From: Actinomycetota bacterium
GTDB taxonomy: Bacteria; Actinomycetota; UBA4738; G016210805
NCBI GenBank assembly: GCA_016210805.1
Contig: JACQTL010000088.1
Coordinates: forward strand, 1-16,358
DNA: 16,358 nt
Reading direction: 5' to 3'
Position 1 is the first letter of the stretch. Each line of letters starts with the position of its first letter. Of the stretch, positions 6,046 through 13,410 are shown one piece after another. A program made the translations under genes and the position numbers. The notes under the pieces were generated by a model. That model was not told the origin of the DNA and searched no databases. It saw nothing but the letters and a program-made list of their open reading frames with translations.

Positions 6046-6085
6046 CCGCCGCCGGCCCGGGGCACGGACCCGAGACCGGCGGCGG
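6046..6085 (-). terminator. First hairpin after pilC, 10-bp stem with a long loop
   Basis: CCGCCGCCGG (6046-6055) pairs exactly with CCGGCGGCGG (6076-6085), with extra pairing possible inside the 20-base loop (CGGG with CCCG). It starts 24 bases after the pilC stop. With the hairpin at 6003-6031 it forms a tandem terminator-like region. The rest of the 5858-6108 gap must contain the pilA promoter, but no convincing -35/-10 pair was recognised. Confidence 0.5.
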
Positions 6086-6108
6086 ACGGGAAATGGATCC
6101 CGGCGGCG

Positions 6109-7320
6109 CTACTTCACCAGGTTGATCAGGTTGAACATCGGCAGGTAAAGGGCCACGACGGACAGGCCCACGGCCCCGCCGATGACGGCGATCATGAGCG
6201 GCTCGATCAGCGAGGTCAGCGCGTCCACGCTCGCCGTGACCTCCTCGTCGTAGAACTGGGCCACCTTCTCCAGCATCGAGTCCACGGCCCCGGTCTCCTC
6301 CCCCACGGCCAGCATCTGCACGACCATGGGCGGGAAGACGGCGTGCTTGCCCAGGGGCTTGGCGATGCTCTCCCCCTCCTTGACCGAGGACTGGACGTCG
6401 GAGACGGCCACGCTGATGACCTTGTTGTTCACGGTGTCCTTGACGATGTCCAGGGCCTGGAGGATGGGAACGCCCGAGCGGAGGAGGACCCCGAGCGTGT
6501 TGGCGAACCGGGATAGGGCCGACTTGTGGAACAGGTTCCCGAACACCGGGACCTTGAGCTTGAGCATGTCGACCTGGGCCCGGCCCCGCTCCGTCTTCTT
6601 GTACCGGCGGAAGGCGATCACGAACCCCACCGTCAGGGCGAGCCACACGAACCAGAAGTTCCTGATCAGCGCGGAGGTCCCCAGCAGGATCCGGGTCGGC
6701 AGGGGCAGCGTGCCCCCCAGGTTCGCGTAGATCCCCTCGAACTGCGGGACGATGAACAGGAGCATCGCCGTGAGGATCATCCCGACCATGAGGAGCACCA
6801 CTACCGGGTACGTCATGGCCGACTTGATCTTCTGGCGGAGGGCGACCTCCTTCTCGATGTTGTCGGCGAGCCGGAGGAGCACGGAGTCGAGGACGCCGCC
6901 AACCTCGCCGGACCGGATCATCGCGATGTAGAGGTTGGTGAAGACCTTGGGGTGCCGGGTCATCGCCTCCGAGAGGGACGACCCCCGTTCCACGTCGATC
7001 CGGACCTGGGTCAGGACCTTGGTCAGCTCCTTGCTCTCGGTCTGGTCCGACAGGATGGCCAGGGCCCGGAGGATGGGGAGGCCCGAGTTCACCATCGTGG
7101 CGAACTGCCGGGAGAACACGGCCATGGACTTCATCTTCACGTGGCCGGGACGGAGGGTGAGCTCGCGGTTCAGGCCCTCCTTCTTCACCTGGATCTGGAG
7201 GGGCACGTAGCCCATCTCGCGGAGCCGGTTCACCACGAGGGCCTGGCTGTCTCCGAGGAGGGTCCCGGTCACGATCTTCCCGCCCCGGTCGCGGACGCGG
7301 TACGCGTAGGTCTCAGCCAC
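6109..7320 (-). CDS. pilC: PilC/GspF inner-membrane platform protein
   Basis: The 403-residue protein has two T2SSF repeats (roughly residues 68-191 and 271-393). The diagnostic stretches SRQFATMVNSGLPILRALAI and SRFANTLGVLLRSGVPILQAL mark each repeat, with GSSLSEAM and GESIAKPL following them. Hydrophobic segments near 171-192, 217-237 and 371-395 fit the usual three membrane spans. In the family PilC is the platform that PilB and PilT rotate or engage to add or remove pilins. The start is GTG at 7320, overlapping the end of pilT by 8 bases, with GGAGGG seven bases ahead. Length is typical and no lesion is seen. Two hairpins follow the stop. Confidence 0.95.
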   Translation of the reverse strand: MAETYAYRVRDRGGKIVTGTLLGDSQALVVNRLREMGYVPLQIQVKKEGLNRELTLRPGHVKMKSMAVFSRQFATMVNSGLPILRALAILSDQTESKELTKVLTQVRIDVERGSSLSEAMTRHPKVFTNLYIAMIRSGEVGGVLDSVLLRLADNIEKEVALRQKIKSAMTYPVVVLLMVGMILTAMLLFIVPQFEGIYANLGGTLPLPTRILLGTSALIRNFWFVWLALTVGFVIAFRRYKKTERGRAQVDMLKLKVPVFGNLFHKSALSRFANTLGVLLRSGVPILQALDIVKDTVNNKVISVAVSDVQSSVKEGESIAKPLGKHAVFPPMVVQMLAVGEETGAVDSMLEKVAQFYDEEVTASVDALTSLIEPLMIAVIGGAVGLSVVALYLPMFNLINLVK

Positions 7321-8551
7321 CGCGCGTCCCTCCCATGCCGCCCATGGACCCGCCCATGCCGCCGCCCATCACGCCGCCCATGGCCATGGCCCCCGAGGGG
7401 GCCGGGGAGCCGTCGCCGGCCGTCGTGCCGACCAGCCGGGCCAGCTCCTCCGGGTCGTGGCAGGCCTGCTGGGCCGCGTGCAGCGTGATCTTGCCGCTCT
7501 TGACCAGGTTGGACAGGGCCATGTCCATGGTCTGCATCCCGTAGCGAGCCCCGGCCTGCATCACCGAGTAGACCTGGTGGACCTTGGCCTCCCGGATCAG
7601 GTTCCGGACGGCCGGGGTGGCCACCAGGATCTCGCAGGCCGCCACCCGGCTCTGGCCGTCCGAGGTCTGGAGGAGCTGCTGGGTCACCACGCCCTGGAGC
7701 GTCGTGGAGAGCTGAACCCTGACCTGCTGCTGCTGGTGGGGCGGGAAGACGTCGATGATCCGGTCGATCGTCTGCGGAGCGTCCTGGGTGTGCAGGGTGG
7801 CGAAGACCAGGTGCCCGGTCTCCGCCGCGGTGATCGCGGTCTGGATCGTCTCCAGGTCCCGCATCTCGCCCACCAGGATCACGTCGGGGTCCTGGCGGAG
7901 GACGTGCTTGAGGGCCTGGGCGAACCCGCGCGTGTCCGCGCCCACCTCCCGCTGGTTCACCATGGCCTGCTTGTGCCGGTGGAGGAACTCGATCGGGTCC
8001 TCCCCGGTCATGATGTGGCAGGCCCGCTCCGTGTTGATGATGTCGACCAGGGAGGCCAGCGTGGTGGACTTCCCGGACCCGGTCGGCCCTGTCACCACGA
8101 CGAAGCCCCGAGGGAACCGGGCCATGTCGACGATCTGCCGGGGCAGCCCGAGGTCGTCCACCGACTTGATCTCGAAGGGGATCAGCCGGAACGCGGCTCC
8201 CAGCGAGTCGCGCTGGAAGTACACGTTCACCCGGAAACGGGCCGAGCCGGGGACCTGGTAGGACATGTCCAGCTCGAGCTCCTGCTCCAGCCGCTCCCGC
8301 TGCCGCTGGGGCAGGATCGCGTACACCATCCCCCGGAGGGACTGGGGGGTGAGCTTCGGGTAGTCCTCCAGGCGGACCAGCTCCCCGTGGAGCCGGATCA
8401 CCGGCGGCGACCCCGCGGTCAGGTGGAGGTCTGATCCGCCCTGCCGGAGGAGGATCTCCAGGAGCTCCGGGATGGGGATCTCCACCTCGTCGTTCCGCAA
8501 CCCGGTGCCCCCGCCCCCGGAGGAGCCCATGGCGCTGGCGCTCGTGCTCAT
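7313..8551 (-). CDS. pilT: PilT twitching-motility retraction ATPase with a Met/Gly-rich tail
   Basis: The 412-residue hexameric secretion-type ATPase powers pilus retraction. Visible motifs: Walker A GPTGSGKST (155-163), Asp box MTGEDPIEF (181-189), Walker B DVILVGEMRD (223-232, catalytic E229), and His box TAAETGHLVFATLHT (241-255). AVRNLIRE at 314-321 is the PilT signature (usually AIRNLIRE) that separates it from PilB. The ATG at 8551 overlaps the pilB stop as ATGA, so the longer open frame upstream, which lies over pilB, was rejected. The N-terminus carries a short Ser/Gly linker. After about residue 380 comes an unusual tail of Gly with six Met (389, 391, 395, 399, 403, 406), absent from standard PilT. 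pilB, pilT and pilC are translationally coupled. Confidence 0.95.
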   Translation of the reverse strand: MSTSASAMGSSGGGGTGLRNDEVEIPIPELLEILLRQGGSDLHLTAGSPPVIRLHGELVRLEDYPKLTPQSLRGMVYAILPQRQRERLEQELELDMSYQVPGSARFRVNVYFQRDSLGAAFRLIPFEIKSVDDLGLPRQIVDMARFPRGFVVVTGPTGSGKSTTLASLVDIINTERACHIMTGEDPIEFLHRHKQAMVNQREVGADTRGFAQALKHVLRQDPDVILVGEMRDLETIQTAITAAETGHLVFATLHTQDAPQTIDRIIDVFPPHQQQQVRVQLSTTLQGVVTQQLLQTSDGQSRVAACEILVATPAVRNLIREAKVHQVYSVMQAGARYGMQTMDMALSNLVKSGKITLHAAQQACHDPEELARLVGTTAGDGSPAPSGAMAMGGVMGGGMGGSMGGMGGTRGG

Positions 8552-10224
8552 GCGACCACCCTCAGCACTTCCTCGATCGACGTGAGGCCCCGGCGGGCCT
8601 TCTCCAGCCCGTCCTGGCGCAGCGTGAGCATCGACTGCTCGATGGCCGTCTGGCGGATCCGTTCGGACGAGGCCCGGTCCACGGTCAGCCGCTCGATCTC
8701 CTCGGTGACCGGCATCACCTCGAACAGGCCGATCCGGCCCCGGTACCCCGTCTTGGCGCACCGGGTGCATCCCACCGGCCGGTAGAGCTGCAGGATCTCC
8801 TGCCACTGGAACTCGGGGAACCCCGCCTCGGCCAGGTCGTGCTGGTCCGGGACGTAGGCCTCCTTACAGTGGTCGCAGAGCTGCCGGGCCAGCCTCTGGG
8901 CGACCACGCAGTCCAGGGCCGAAGCCACGAGGTACGTCTCGACCCCCATCTCGGTGAGCCGAGTGATGGCCGAGGGGGCGTCGTTCGTGTGCAACGACGT
9001 GAGCACCATGTGCCCGGTGAGGGCGGACTCCACTGCGATCATCGCCGTCTCCCGGTCCCGGACCTCTCCGATCAGGATGATGTCCGGGTCGGCCCGGAGG
9101 ATCGAGCGGAGGGCCGACGCGAAGGTCAGCCCGGCCTTGTTGTTCACCTGGACCTGGTTCGCCCCGGCCAGCCGGTACTCGACGGGGTCCTCGACCGTGA
9201 TGATGTTCCGGTCGGCGACGTTCAGGATGTTCAGGGTGGCGTAGAGGCTCGTGGACTTCCCGGACCCCGTCGGCCCGGTGACCATGATCATGCCGTAGGG
9301 CTTCCGGAACGAGAGCTCGAACTTCTTGTAGGAGTCGTCCAGGAACCCGAGGTCCTCGAGCTTCAGCAGGACCGCCGACTTGTCCAGGATACGGATGACC
9401 ACCTTCTCCCCGTACACGGTCGGGAGGGTGGCCACCCGGAGGTCGAGGTTCTTCCCGCCGACCCGGAGGCTCACCCGGCCGTCCTGGGGCACGCGCTTCT
9501 CCGCGATGTTGATGTCGGCCATGACCTTCAGGCGGCTGACCAGGCCGGCCTGGATGTTCTTCGGCGAGCGCATGACCTCGTGGAGGACCCCGTCCACCCG
9601 GAACCGGATCCGGACGTCGCGCTCGCTGGGCTCGATGTGCACGTCGGAGGCCCGGTCCCCCACGGCCTGGGTGAGGAGCAGGGTGACCAGCTTGACGATC
9701 GGCGCGTCCTCCACCGCCGCGTCGGGGGCCTCCACGTCCAGGTCGCCGGCCTGGCTGGCCGCCTCGGTGGCCAGCTGCTCGACCGAGCCGTCGATCGTGC
9801 TGTACTTGCGGATGGCCTGGTCGACGTCGCCCGCCGTGGCCACCACGGGCACGACGTCGCGCCCCGTGATCGTCCGGATGTCGTCCAGGGCGTAGACGTT
9901 GGCCGGGTCCGACATGGCCACCACGAGCTTCCCGTCCTGGACGGCCACCGGGAGGGCCCGGTACCGCCGGGCCACCGACTCGGGGATCATCGTGGTCGCC
10001 ACGGCGTCGATCGGGTACTCGCTGAGGTCGACGAACTCCAGCCCGACCTGCTCGGCCAGGGCTCGGACCAGGTCGACCTCCCGGATCAGGCCCAGGTCGA
10101 TCAGGATCCGGCCCAGGGACTTCGGCGTGCGCTGCTGCTCCTCCAGCGCGTGCTGGAGCTGGTCGTGCGTTATCAGCTCGGCCTCGACCAGGATCTGGCC
10201 CAGCTGCTTCGTCTTCTTCCTCAC
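8548..10224 (-). CDS. pilB: PilB/GspE pilus extension ATPase
   Basis: The 558-residue cytoplasmic ATPase drives pilus extension. Residues 7-59 form two 24-residue MshEN-type motifs of the N-terminal GspE domain, a c-di-GMP-binding fold in some relatives. The catalytic core shows SDVHIEPS (193-200), Walker A GPTGSGKST (317-325), Asp box VEDPVEY (344-350), Walker B DIILIGEVRD (381-390, E387) and His box ALTGHMVLTSLHTND (401-415). Two CxxC pairs (C450/C453 and C486/C489, the latter in GCTRCAKTGYRGR) form the zinc site typical of PilB/GspE. The start is GTG at 10224 with AGGTGG several bases ahead. It lies 45 bases after the Roadblock-like gene and overlaps pilT by 4 bases. Both conserved Arg positions of the MshEN motifs are substituted (Q7, S36). 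Confidence 0.95.
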   Translation of the reverse strand: MRKKTKQLGQILVEAELITHDQLQHALEEQQRTPKSLGRILIDLGLIREVDLVRALAEQVGLEFVDLSEYPIDAVATTMIPESVARRYRALPVAVQDGKLVVAMSDPANVYALDDIRTITGRDVVPVVATAGDVDQAIRKYSTIDGSVEQLATEAASQAGDLDVEAPDAAVEDAPIVKLVTLLLTQAVGDRASDVHIEPSERDVRIRFRVDGVLHEVMRSPKNIQAGLVSRLKVMADINIAEKRVPQDGRVSLRVGGKNLDLRVATLPTVYGEKVVIRILDKSAVLLKLEDLGFLDDSYKKFELSFRKPYGMIMVTGPTGSGKSTSLYATLNILNVADRNIITVEDPVEYRLAGANQVQVNNKAGLTFASALRSILRADPDIILIGEVRDRETAMIAVESALTGHMVLTSLHTNDAPSAITRLTEMGVETYLVASALDCVVAQRLARQLCDHCKEAYVPDQHDLAEAGFPEFQWQEILQLYRPVGCTRCAKTGYRGRIGLFEVMPVTEEIERLTVDRASSERIRQTAIEQSMLTLRQDGLEKARRGLTSIEEVLRVVA

Positions 10225-10269
10225 AGGACGCCACCTCTCGTCCGTGCCCGGGTGGACTCTCCGCGAGTT

Positions 10270-10875
10270 CTATTCGTCACCCTCGCGGCCTTCCTGAAGC
10301 AGTTGCGAGAACTCGAAGGCCAGGGTCACCCGGTCGACGTCCTCGTCCGGATCGAACGCCGGCCGGGCCGGGGGCGCGGCCGGGGCGGGCGGCCCGGGCT
10401 GCGACGCCGCCTCGGCCGGCGGCCGGGCCACGGGGGGCCTGGCTGGGGCCGGGCCCGGAGCCACGGGCGCCGGCGGCCTCGCCTCGGGGTGAAGGCCGGC
10501 CCGGGGGCCCGTCCGGGCCAGGTCGATCGACTCGGGGGGCCTGACCGCGTCCCGGCGGGTCCGGGCGTCCTCGGCGAGCGCGAGGGCCTGGTCCAGCTGG
10601 TCCAGAAGGATGCCCGGCCGGGAGGTCGGCCCTCCGATCGCGAAGGCTGCGTAGGCCCCCCTGCGCACGAAGACCCAGATCTCCTGGCCGAAGTCCACGA
10701 ATCCCCGGGTGGGCTCGCCCAGCCCGGCCACCCTGAGCCAGGCGGGGCGGATGTCGTCCTCGCCGCCCGGAGGGAAGGCTCCCAGCACGAACCCGTCCCG
10801 GGACAGGACGATGCAGGCTCGCAGCTCCCCGGTGGCGGCGACCCGCGACGCGAGAGCGGTGAAGTCGGTTTCCAC
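10270..10875 (-). CDS. Roadblock/LC7-like protein with Pro/Ala-rich linker
   Basis: I read about 201 residues from GTG 10875, which has GGAG six bases ahead; a TTG at 10887 would add four residues but has no ribosome binding site. The first 100 residues resemble a Roadblock/LC7 domain, as in MglB and related GTPase regulators: ACIVLSRDGFVLGAF, then a helix, then FGQEIWVFVRRGAYAAFAIGG strands and a closing helix DQLDQALALAED. A long Pro/Ala-rich disordered stretch follows (about residues 110-175). The protein ends in an acidic/hydrophobic segment (DEDVDRVTLAFEFSQLLQEG) that could be a docking peptide. Directly upstream of pilB, it may regulate or position the pilus motor. No MglA-type GTPase is present here. 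The family assignment rests on pattern only and is moderate. Confidence 0.6.
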   Translation of the reverse strand: METDFTALASRVAATGELRACIVLSRDGFVLGAFPPGGEDDIRPAWLRVAGLGEPTRGFVDFGQEIWVFVRRGAYAAFAIGGPTSRPGILLDQLDQALALAEDARTRRDAVRPPESIDLARTGPRAGLHPEARPPAPVAPGPAPARPPVARPPAEAASQPGPPAPAAPPARPAFDPDEDVDRVTLAFEFSQLLQEGREGDE

Positions 10876-10948
10876 GGCTGTCTCCAAGCAACATCGACGG
10901 TGCCGGGGAGCGACTTGAGGCGGGGGGGCGGAGCCGCCGGACGCCCGG

Positions 10949-11826
10949 TCAGGCCCCCGCGAGCCCCGGCGGGGCGGGCAGCGCGGCGGCGGCCGCGGCC
11001 GACATCGCCTCGATCGGGGCCCGCTGCCCCGTCCACAGCGTGTAGGAGAGCGCGGCCTGGTGGACGAGGAGGCCCAGCCCCCCGAACGCCGCCGCGCCTC
11101 CCGCCCGGGCCCGGGCGACCAGGGGGGTGACGGCCGGGGAGTACAGGAGGTCCACGACGAGCATCCCCGGACGGAACGGGGGGTGGGGAGGGACCTCGCC
11201 GAGGGCCCCCAGCGGGGTGGCGTTCACCACCAGGTCGGCTTCCAGGTCCGGGGCCCGGTCGAGGGACAGGACCCGGACCTCGGTCCCCGTCCCCTCCAGG
11301 GCCTCCACCAGGGCGCCGGCCCGCCCGGGCTCGCGGACCGCGACGGCCAGGTCGGCCAGGCCGCCCGAGGCCAGGGCCCAGGCGCAGGCCCTGGCCGCTC
11401 CCCCGGCCCCGAAGACGAGGGCGGTGCGCCCGGCGGGGTCGAACCCCGCGTCGTCGGAAAGGAACAGGGCGAACCCCGGGGCGTCCGTGTTGTGGGCCAC
11501 CACCCCGTCCGGCCCCACGACCAGCGTGTTGGCGGCCCGGATCCTGTCGACCTCCGGCGTCCGGGCGTCGGCCAGGCGGGCCGCGCCCTCCTTGTGGGGC
11601 ATGGTCACGTTGGCCCCGGCGAACCCGAGGGCGGGGAGGCCGGCCATCGCGGCCGGGAGGTCGTCCGGACGGACCGGGAGGGGAGGTAGGCCCAGTCGAG
11701 GTCGTGGGCGGCGAAGGCCGCCGCGTGGATCGCGGGGGACAGGCTCCCCGCCACGGGCCACCCGATCAGGCCGACCAGGCGCGTCGCCCCGCCGATCCGC
11801 CGAGAGGAGGGTCCTAGCCCAGACAC
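10949..11826 (-). pseudogene. aroE: Shikimate dehydrogenase AroE, split by an apparent one-base deletion
   Basis: AroE reduces 3-dehydroshikimate to shikimate with NADPH. The N-terminal part (GTG 11826 to about 11684) reads LVGLIGWPVAGSLSPAIHAA to DLDWAYLP, including the shikimate-binding SLS motif. From about 11680 the homology continues in another frame with LPVRPDDLPAAMAGL, NVTMPHK (catalytic Lys), HNTDAPG (catalytic Asp), FGAGGAARA (NADP loop), NATPLG and GLGLLVHQAALSYTLWTG. Adding one base to the run GGGG at 11680-11683 (CCCC on the coding strand) joins both parts into a 292-residue protein of normal length. All key residues are intact, so the lesion is either recent or a homopolymer sequencing/assembly error. 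The start overlaps the mltG stop by 13 bases. A shortened product from an internal start would lack the substrate-binding N-terminus. Confidence 0.85.
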
Positions 11827-12899
11827 TCGTTCCGGTTGCGCAGGAACTCGTCGTACTCCACCGAGAACCGGTGCGTCCCGGGGCCGTCCTTCTCGCAGAG
11901 CACGTAGTAGAGGTACGGCACGTCCGCGGGCTCCAGGGCCGCCCGGATGGACTCCAACCGCGGGCTGCCGATCGGGGTGGGAGGCAGCCCGGCGAACTTG
12001 CGCGTGTTGTAGGGGCTGTCGATCTCCAGGTCGGCGCCGGTGAGGCCGTCGTCGGGGTTGGGGTCGATGTACTGGAGGGTCGCGTCGATGCCGAGAGGCA
12101 TGCCCTCGGCCAGCCGGTTGTAGATCACCGCGGCGACCAGCTCCCGCTCCTCGTCCACCCTCACCTCGCGCTCGATCATCGAGGCGATGATCACGATCTC
12201 GTACTCCGAGACCCCGAGCCTCCTGGCCTTGTTCCAGGGGAGGTCGGCCACCTCCTCCTCGAACTGGGCCAGCATCTGCTCGATCGCGTAGCGGGGGGTG
12301 ACCAGCTCCTTGACCCACTCGTAGCTCTTGGGGAACAGGAACCCCTCCAGGGTCTCGGTGTCCTCGGGGAGGTACGGGGGCAGGCTGAACGTCCCCCCGG
12401 TGGCGAGCTTCAGCACCCGCCGGGCCTTCATGTCCACCCCCTCGATGCCGGCCAGCCGCTCGGCGATCTCGGTCAGCCGGTAGCCCTCCGGGATCGTCAC
12501 CGAGACGGTCTGGATCGGTGGCGGCGGCGTGGTGATCTCCTCGAGGATCCGGTCGAGGTCCCAGGAGGTGCTGAGCGTGAAGGTCCGGGCCTGGAAGTCC
12601 TCGGCCACCCCCCGCTGGCGCACGATCCACTTGGCCACCAGCGGGCACTTGACGAGGCCCTCCTCGGCGAGCTGGTCGATCACCGTGTTGCCCGAGGCGC
12701 CCTTCTCGATCGTGACCGTGACGTTCCGGCTGCCCCCCGGAGCCTCCTGGCACGACTCGTAGTACCGGAGCCCGGCCAGGGCCACCCCGCCCAGGAGCGC
12801 CACCAGGACCACCAGGCCGATCAGGCCTCGCCACCGGCGGGTCCGGCGCTGCCGGTGGCGCGCGCGGGAACGCGTCCTGCGGGACATGGTCTCCAGCAT
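11814..12899 (-). CDS. mltG: Endolytic murein transglycosylase MltG (YceG-like)
   Basis: This membrane-anchored lytic transglycosylase cuts nascent glycan strands near the membrane. From ATG 12899 it has 361 residues: a very basic cytoplasmic leader, one membrane helix (GLIGLVVLVALLGGVALAGL), a LysM-like segment (VTIEKGASGNTVIDQLAEEG) and the YceG domain. The catalytic region is IIASMIEREVRVDEERELVAAVIYNRL, where the first Glu of IEREV (residue 243) corresponds to the catalytic Glu. It is followed by the conserved TLQY and FAGLPPTPIGSPRLESIRAAL. Possible starts are GTG 12938, ATG 12899 and ATG 12887; none has a good ribosome binding site except a GGAG close to the last. TATGCT at 12909-12914 could allow a nearly leaderless message from 12899. 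Position between ruvX and aroE is a common arrangement. Confidence 0.93.
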   Translation of the reverse strand: MLETMSRRTRSRARHRQRRTRRWRGLIGLVVLVALLGGVALAGLRYYESCQEAPGGSRNVTVTIEKGASGNTVIDQLAEEGLVKCPLVAKWIVRQRGVAEDFQARTFTLSTSWDLDRILEEITTPPPPIQTVSVTIPEGYRLTEIAERLAGIEGVDMKARRVLKLATGGTFSLPPYLPEDTETLEGFLFPKSYEWVKELVTPRYAIEQMLAQFEEEVADLPWNKARRLGVSEYEIVIIASMIEREVRVDEERELVAAVIYNRLAEGMPLGIDATLQYIDPNPDDGLTGADLEIDSPYNTRKFAGLPPTPIGSPRLESIRAALEPADVPYLYYVLCEKDGPGTHRFSVEYDEFLRNRNECLG

Positions 12900-12908
12900 G
12901 TGACGGGG

Positions 12909-12914
12909 AGCATA
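12909..12914 (-). promoter_or_regulatory. Possible -10 element for mltG
   Basis: TATGCT on the minus strand fits the actinobacterial TANNNT pattern and ends nine bases before the ATG at 12899. Transcription would start only a few bases before that codon. No clear -35 hexamer is present, so this is tentative. A separate promoter is needed if the plus-strand gene interrupts read-through from ruvX. Confidence 0.25.
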
Positions 12915-13010
12915 CCGAGGCCCCCCTGCGGTCCGCACCCGTTCCCGGGAGATCCGGCCCTCTCAAGCCCGGCCGGGCGGGGGACGATGCCCGCTCCGGG
13001 AGGTGACGCC

Positions 13011-13406
13011 ATGCGGATCTGCCGGGCCTGCGGGGCGAGCGCGTCGACCGGCGTCGCCTGGTGTCCCCAGTGCCTCGGGCCCGTGGACCCCTCGCTCGTG
13101 CCGGCCCCCGACCTCGGCCCTCCGTCCGGCCCTTTACCCGAGCGGCCCCTTCCGACGGCCGTGCGGACCCACGTCAGCCCGGAGCCGTCGGCCGTGCCGC
13201 GGACGTCCCGGTGGCGCGGCGGCCCGACCACGCTCGGGCCCCTGAGCCGCGTGCTGGCCACCGCCGTCGCCCTCGGCCTCGGCGTGCTGGTGATCGGGGC
13301 CCTGGGGGGCACGGTGAACCCCCTGTCGGTCCCGTTCGTGGGGATGTACGCGTTCGGCGCGATCCGCTTCTTGCTGGTGGTCTGGGGCCGGGACCGCGTG
13401 GGCTGA
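13011..13406 (+). CDS. Small zinc-ribbon membrane protein, unknown function
   Basis: This is the only plus-strand gene I can support. The 131-residue protein begins with a zinc ribbon (CRACGASASTGVAWCPQC; two CxxC pairs within residues 4-21). A Pro-rich linker follows (about 22-70). Two hydrophobic segments come near the C-terminus (LSRVLATAVALGLGVLVIGAL and the stretch around VPFVGMYAFGAIRFLLVVW), suggesting membrane anchoring with a cytoplasmic zinc ribbon. The ATG at 13011 has an excellent GGGAGGTGA ribosome binding site at 12998-13006. It diverges from mltG and converges on ruvX with only four bases between the two stop codons, so it breaks an otherwise leftward run. No enzyme motif is visible. 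The family is not recognised beyond 'zinc-ribbon domain plus transmembrane'. Confidence 0.75.
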   Translation: MRICRACGASASTGVAWCPQCLGPVDPSLVPAPDLGPPSGPLPERPLPTAVRTHVSPEPSAVPRTSRWRGGPTTLGPLSRVLATAVALGLGVLVIGALGGTVNPLSVPFVGMYAFGAIRFLLVVWGRDRVG

Positions 13407-13410
13407 GCGG

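Noticed and set aside
5378..6646. Open frame continuing upstream of pilA as an N-terminal extension
   Set aside because: The extension crosses two hairpins and the end of pilC in another frame and has no domain; the prepilin leader and strong ribosome binding site fix the start at 5857.
8552..8806. Longer pilT starting at 8806
   Set aside because: The extra residues lie over pilB in another frame and are Arg/Pro/Gly-rich; the ATGA overlap at 8548-8551 is the natural start.
10927..10938. Short GC hairpin (GGCGG-AG-CCGCC) after aroE as a terminator
   Set aside because: A five-base stem in such GC-rich DNA is expected by chance and no U-tract follows.
8839..11130. Very long plus-strand open frames here and at 852..1883, 1738..3372, 11127..13406 and 13971..15257
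   Set aside because: They lie opposite well-supported minus-strand genes, have low-complexity Arg/Gly/Pro/His-rich translations and no recognisable domains. They are the usual antisense frames of GC-rich DNA. Only the last 396 bases of 11127..13406 (from 13011) are a real gene.
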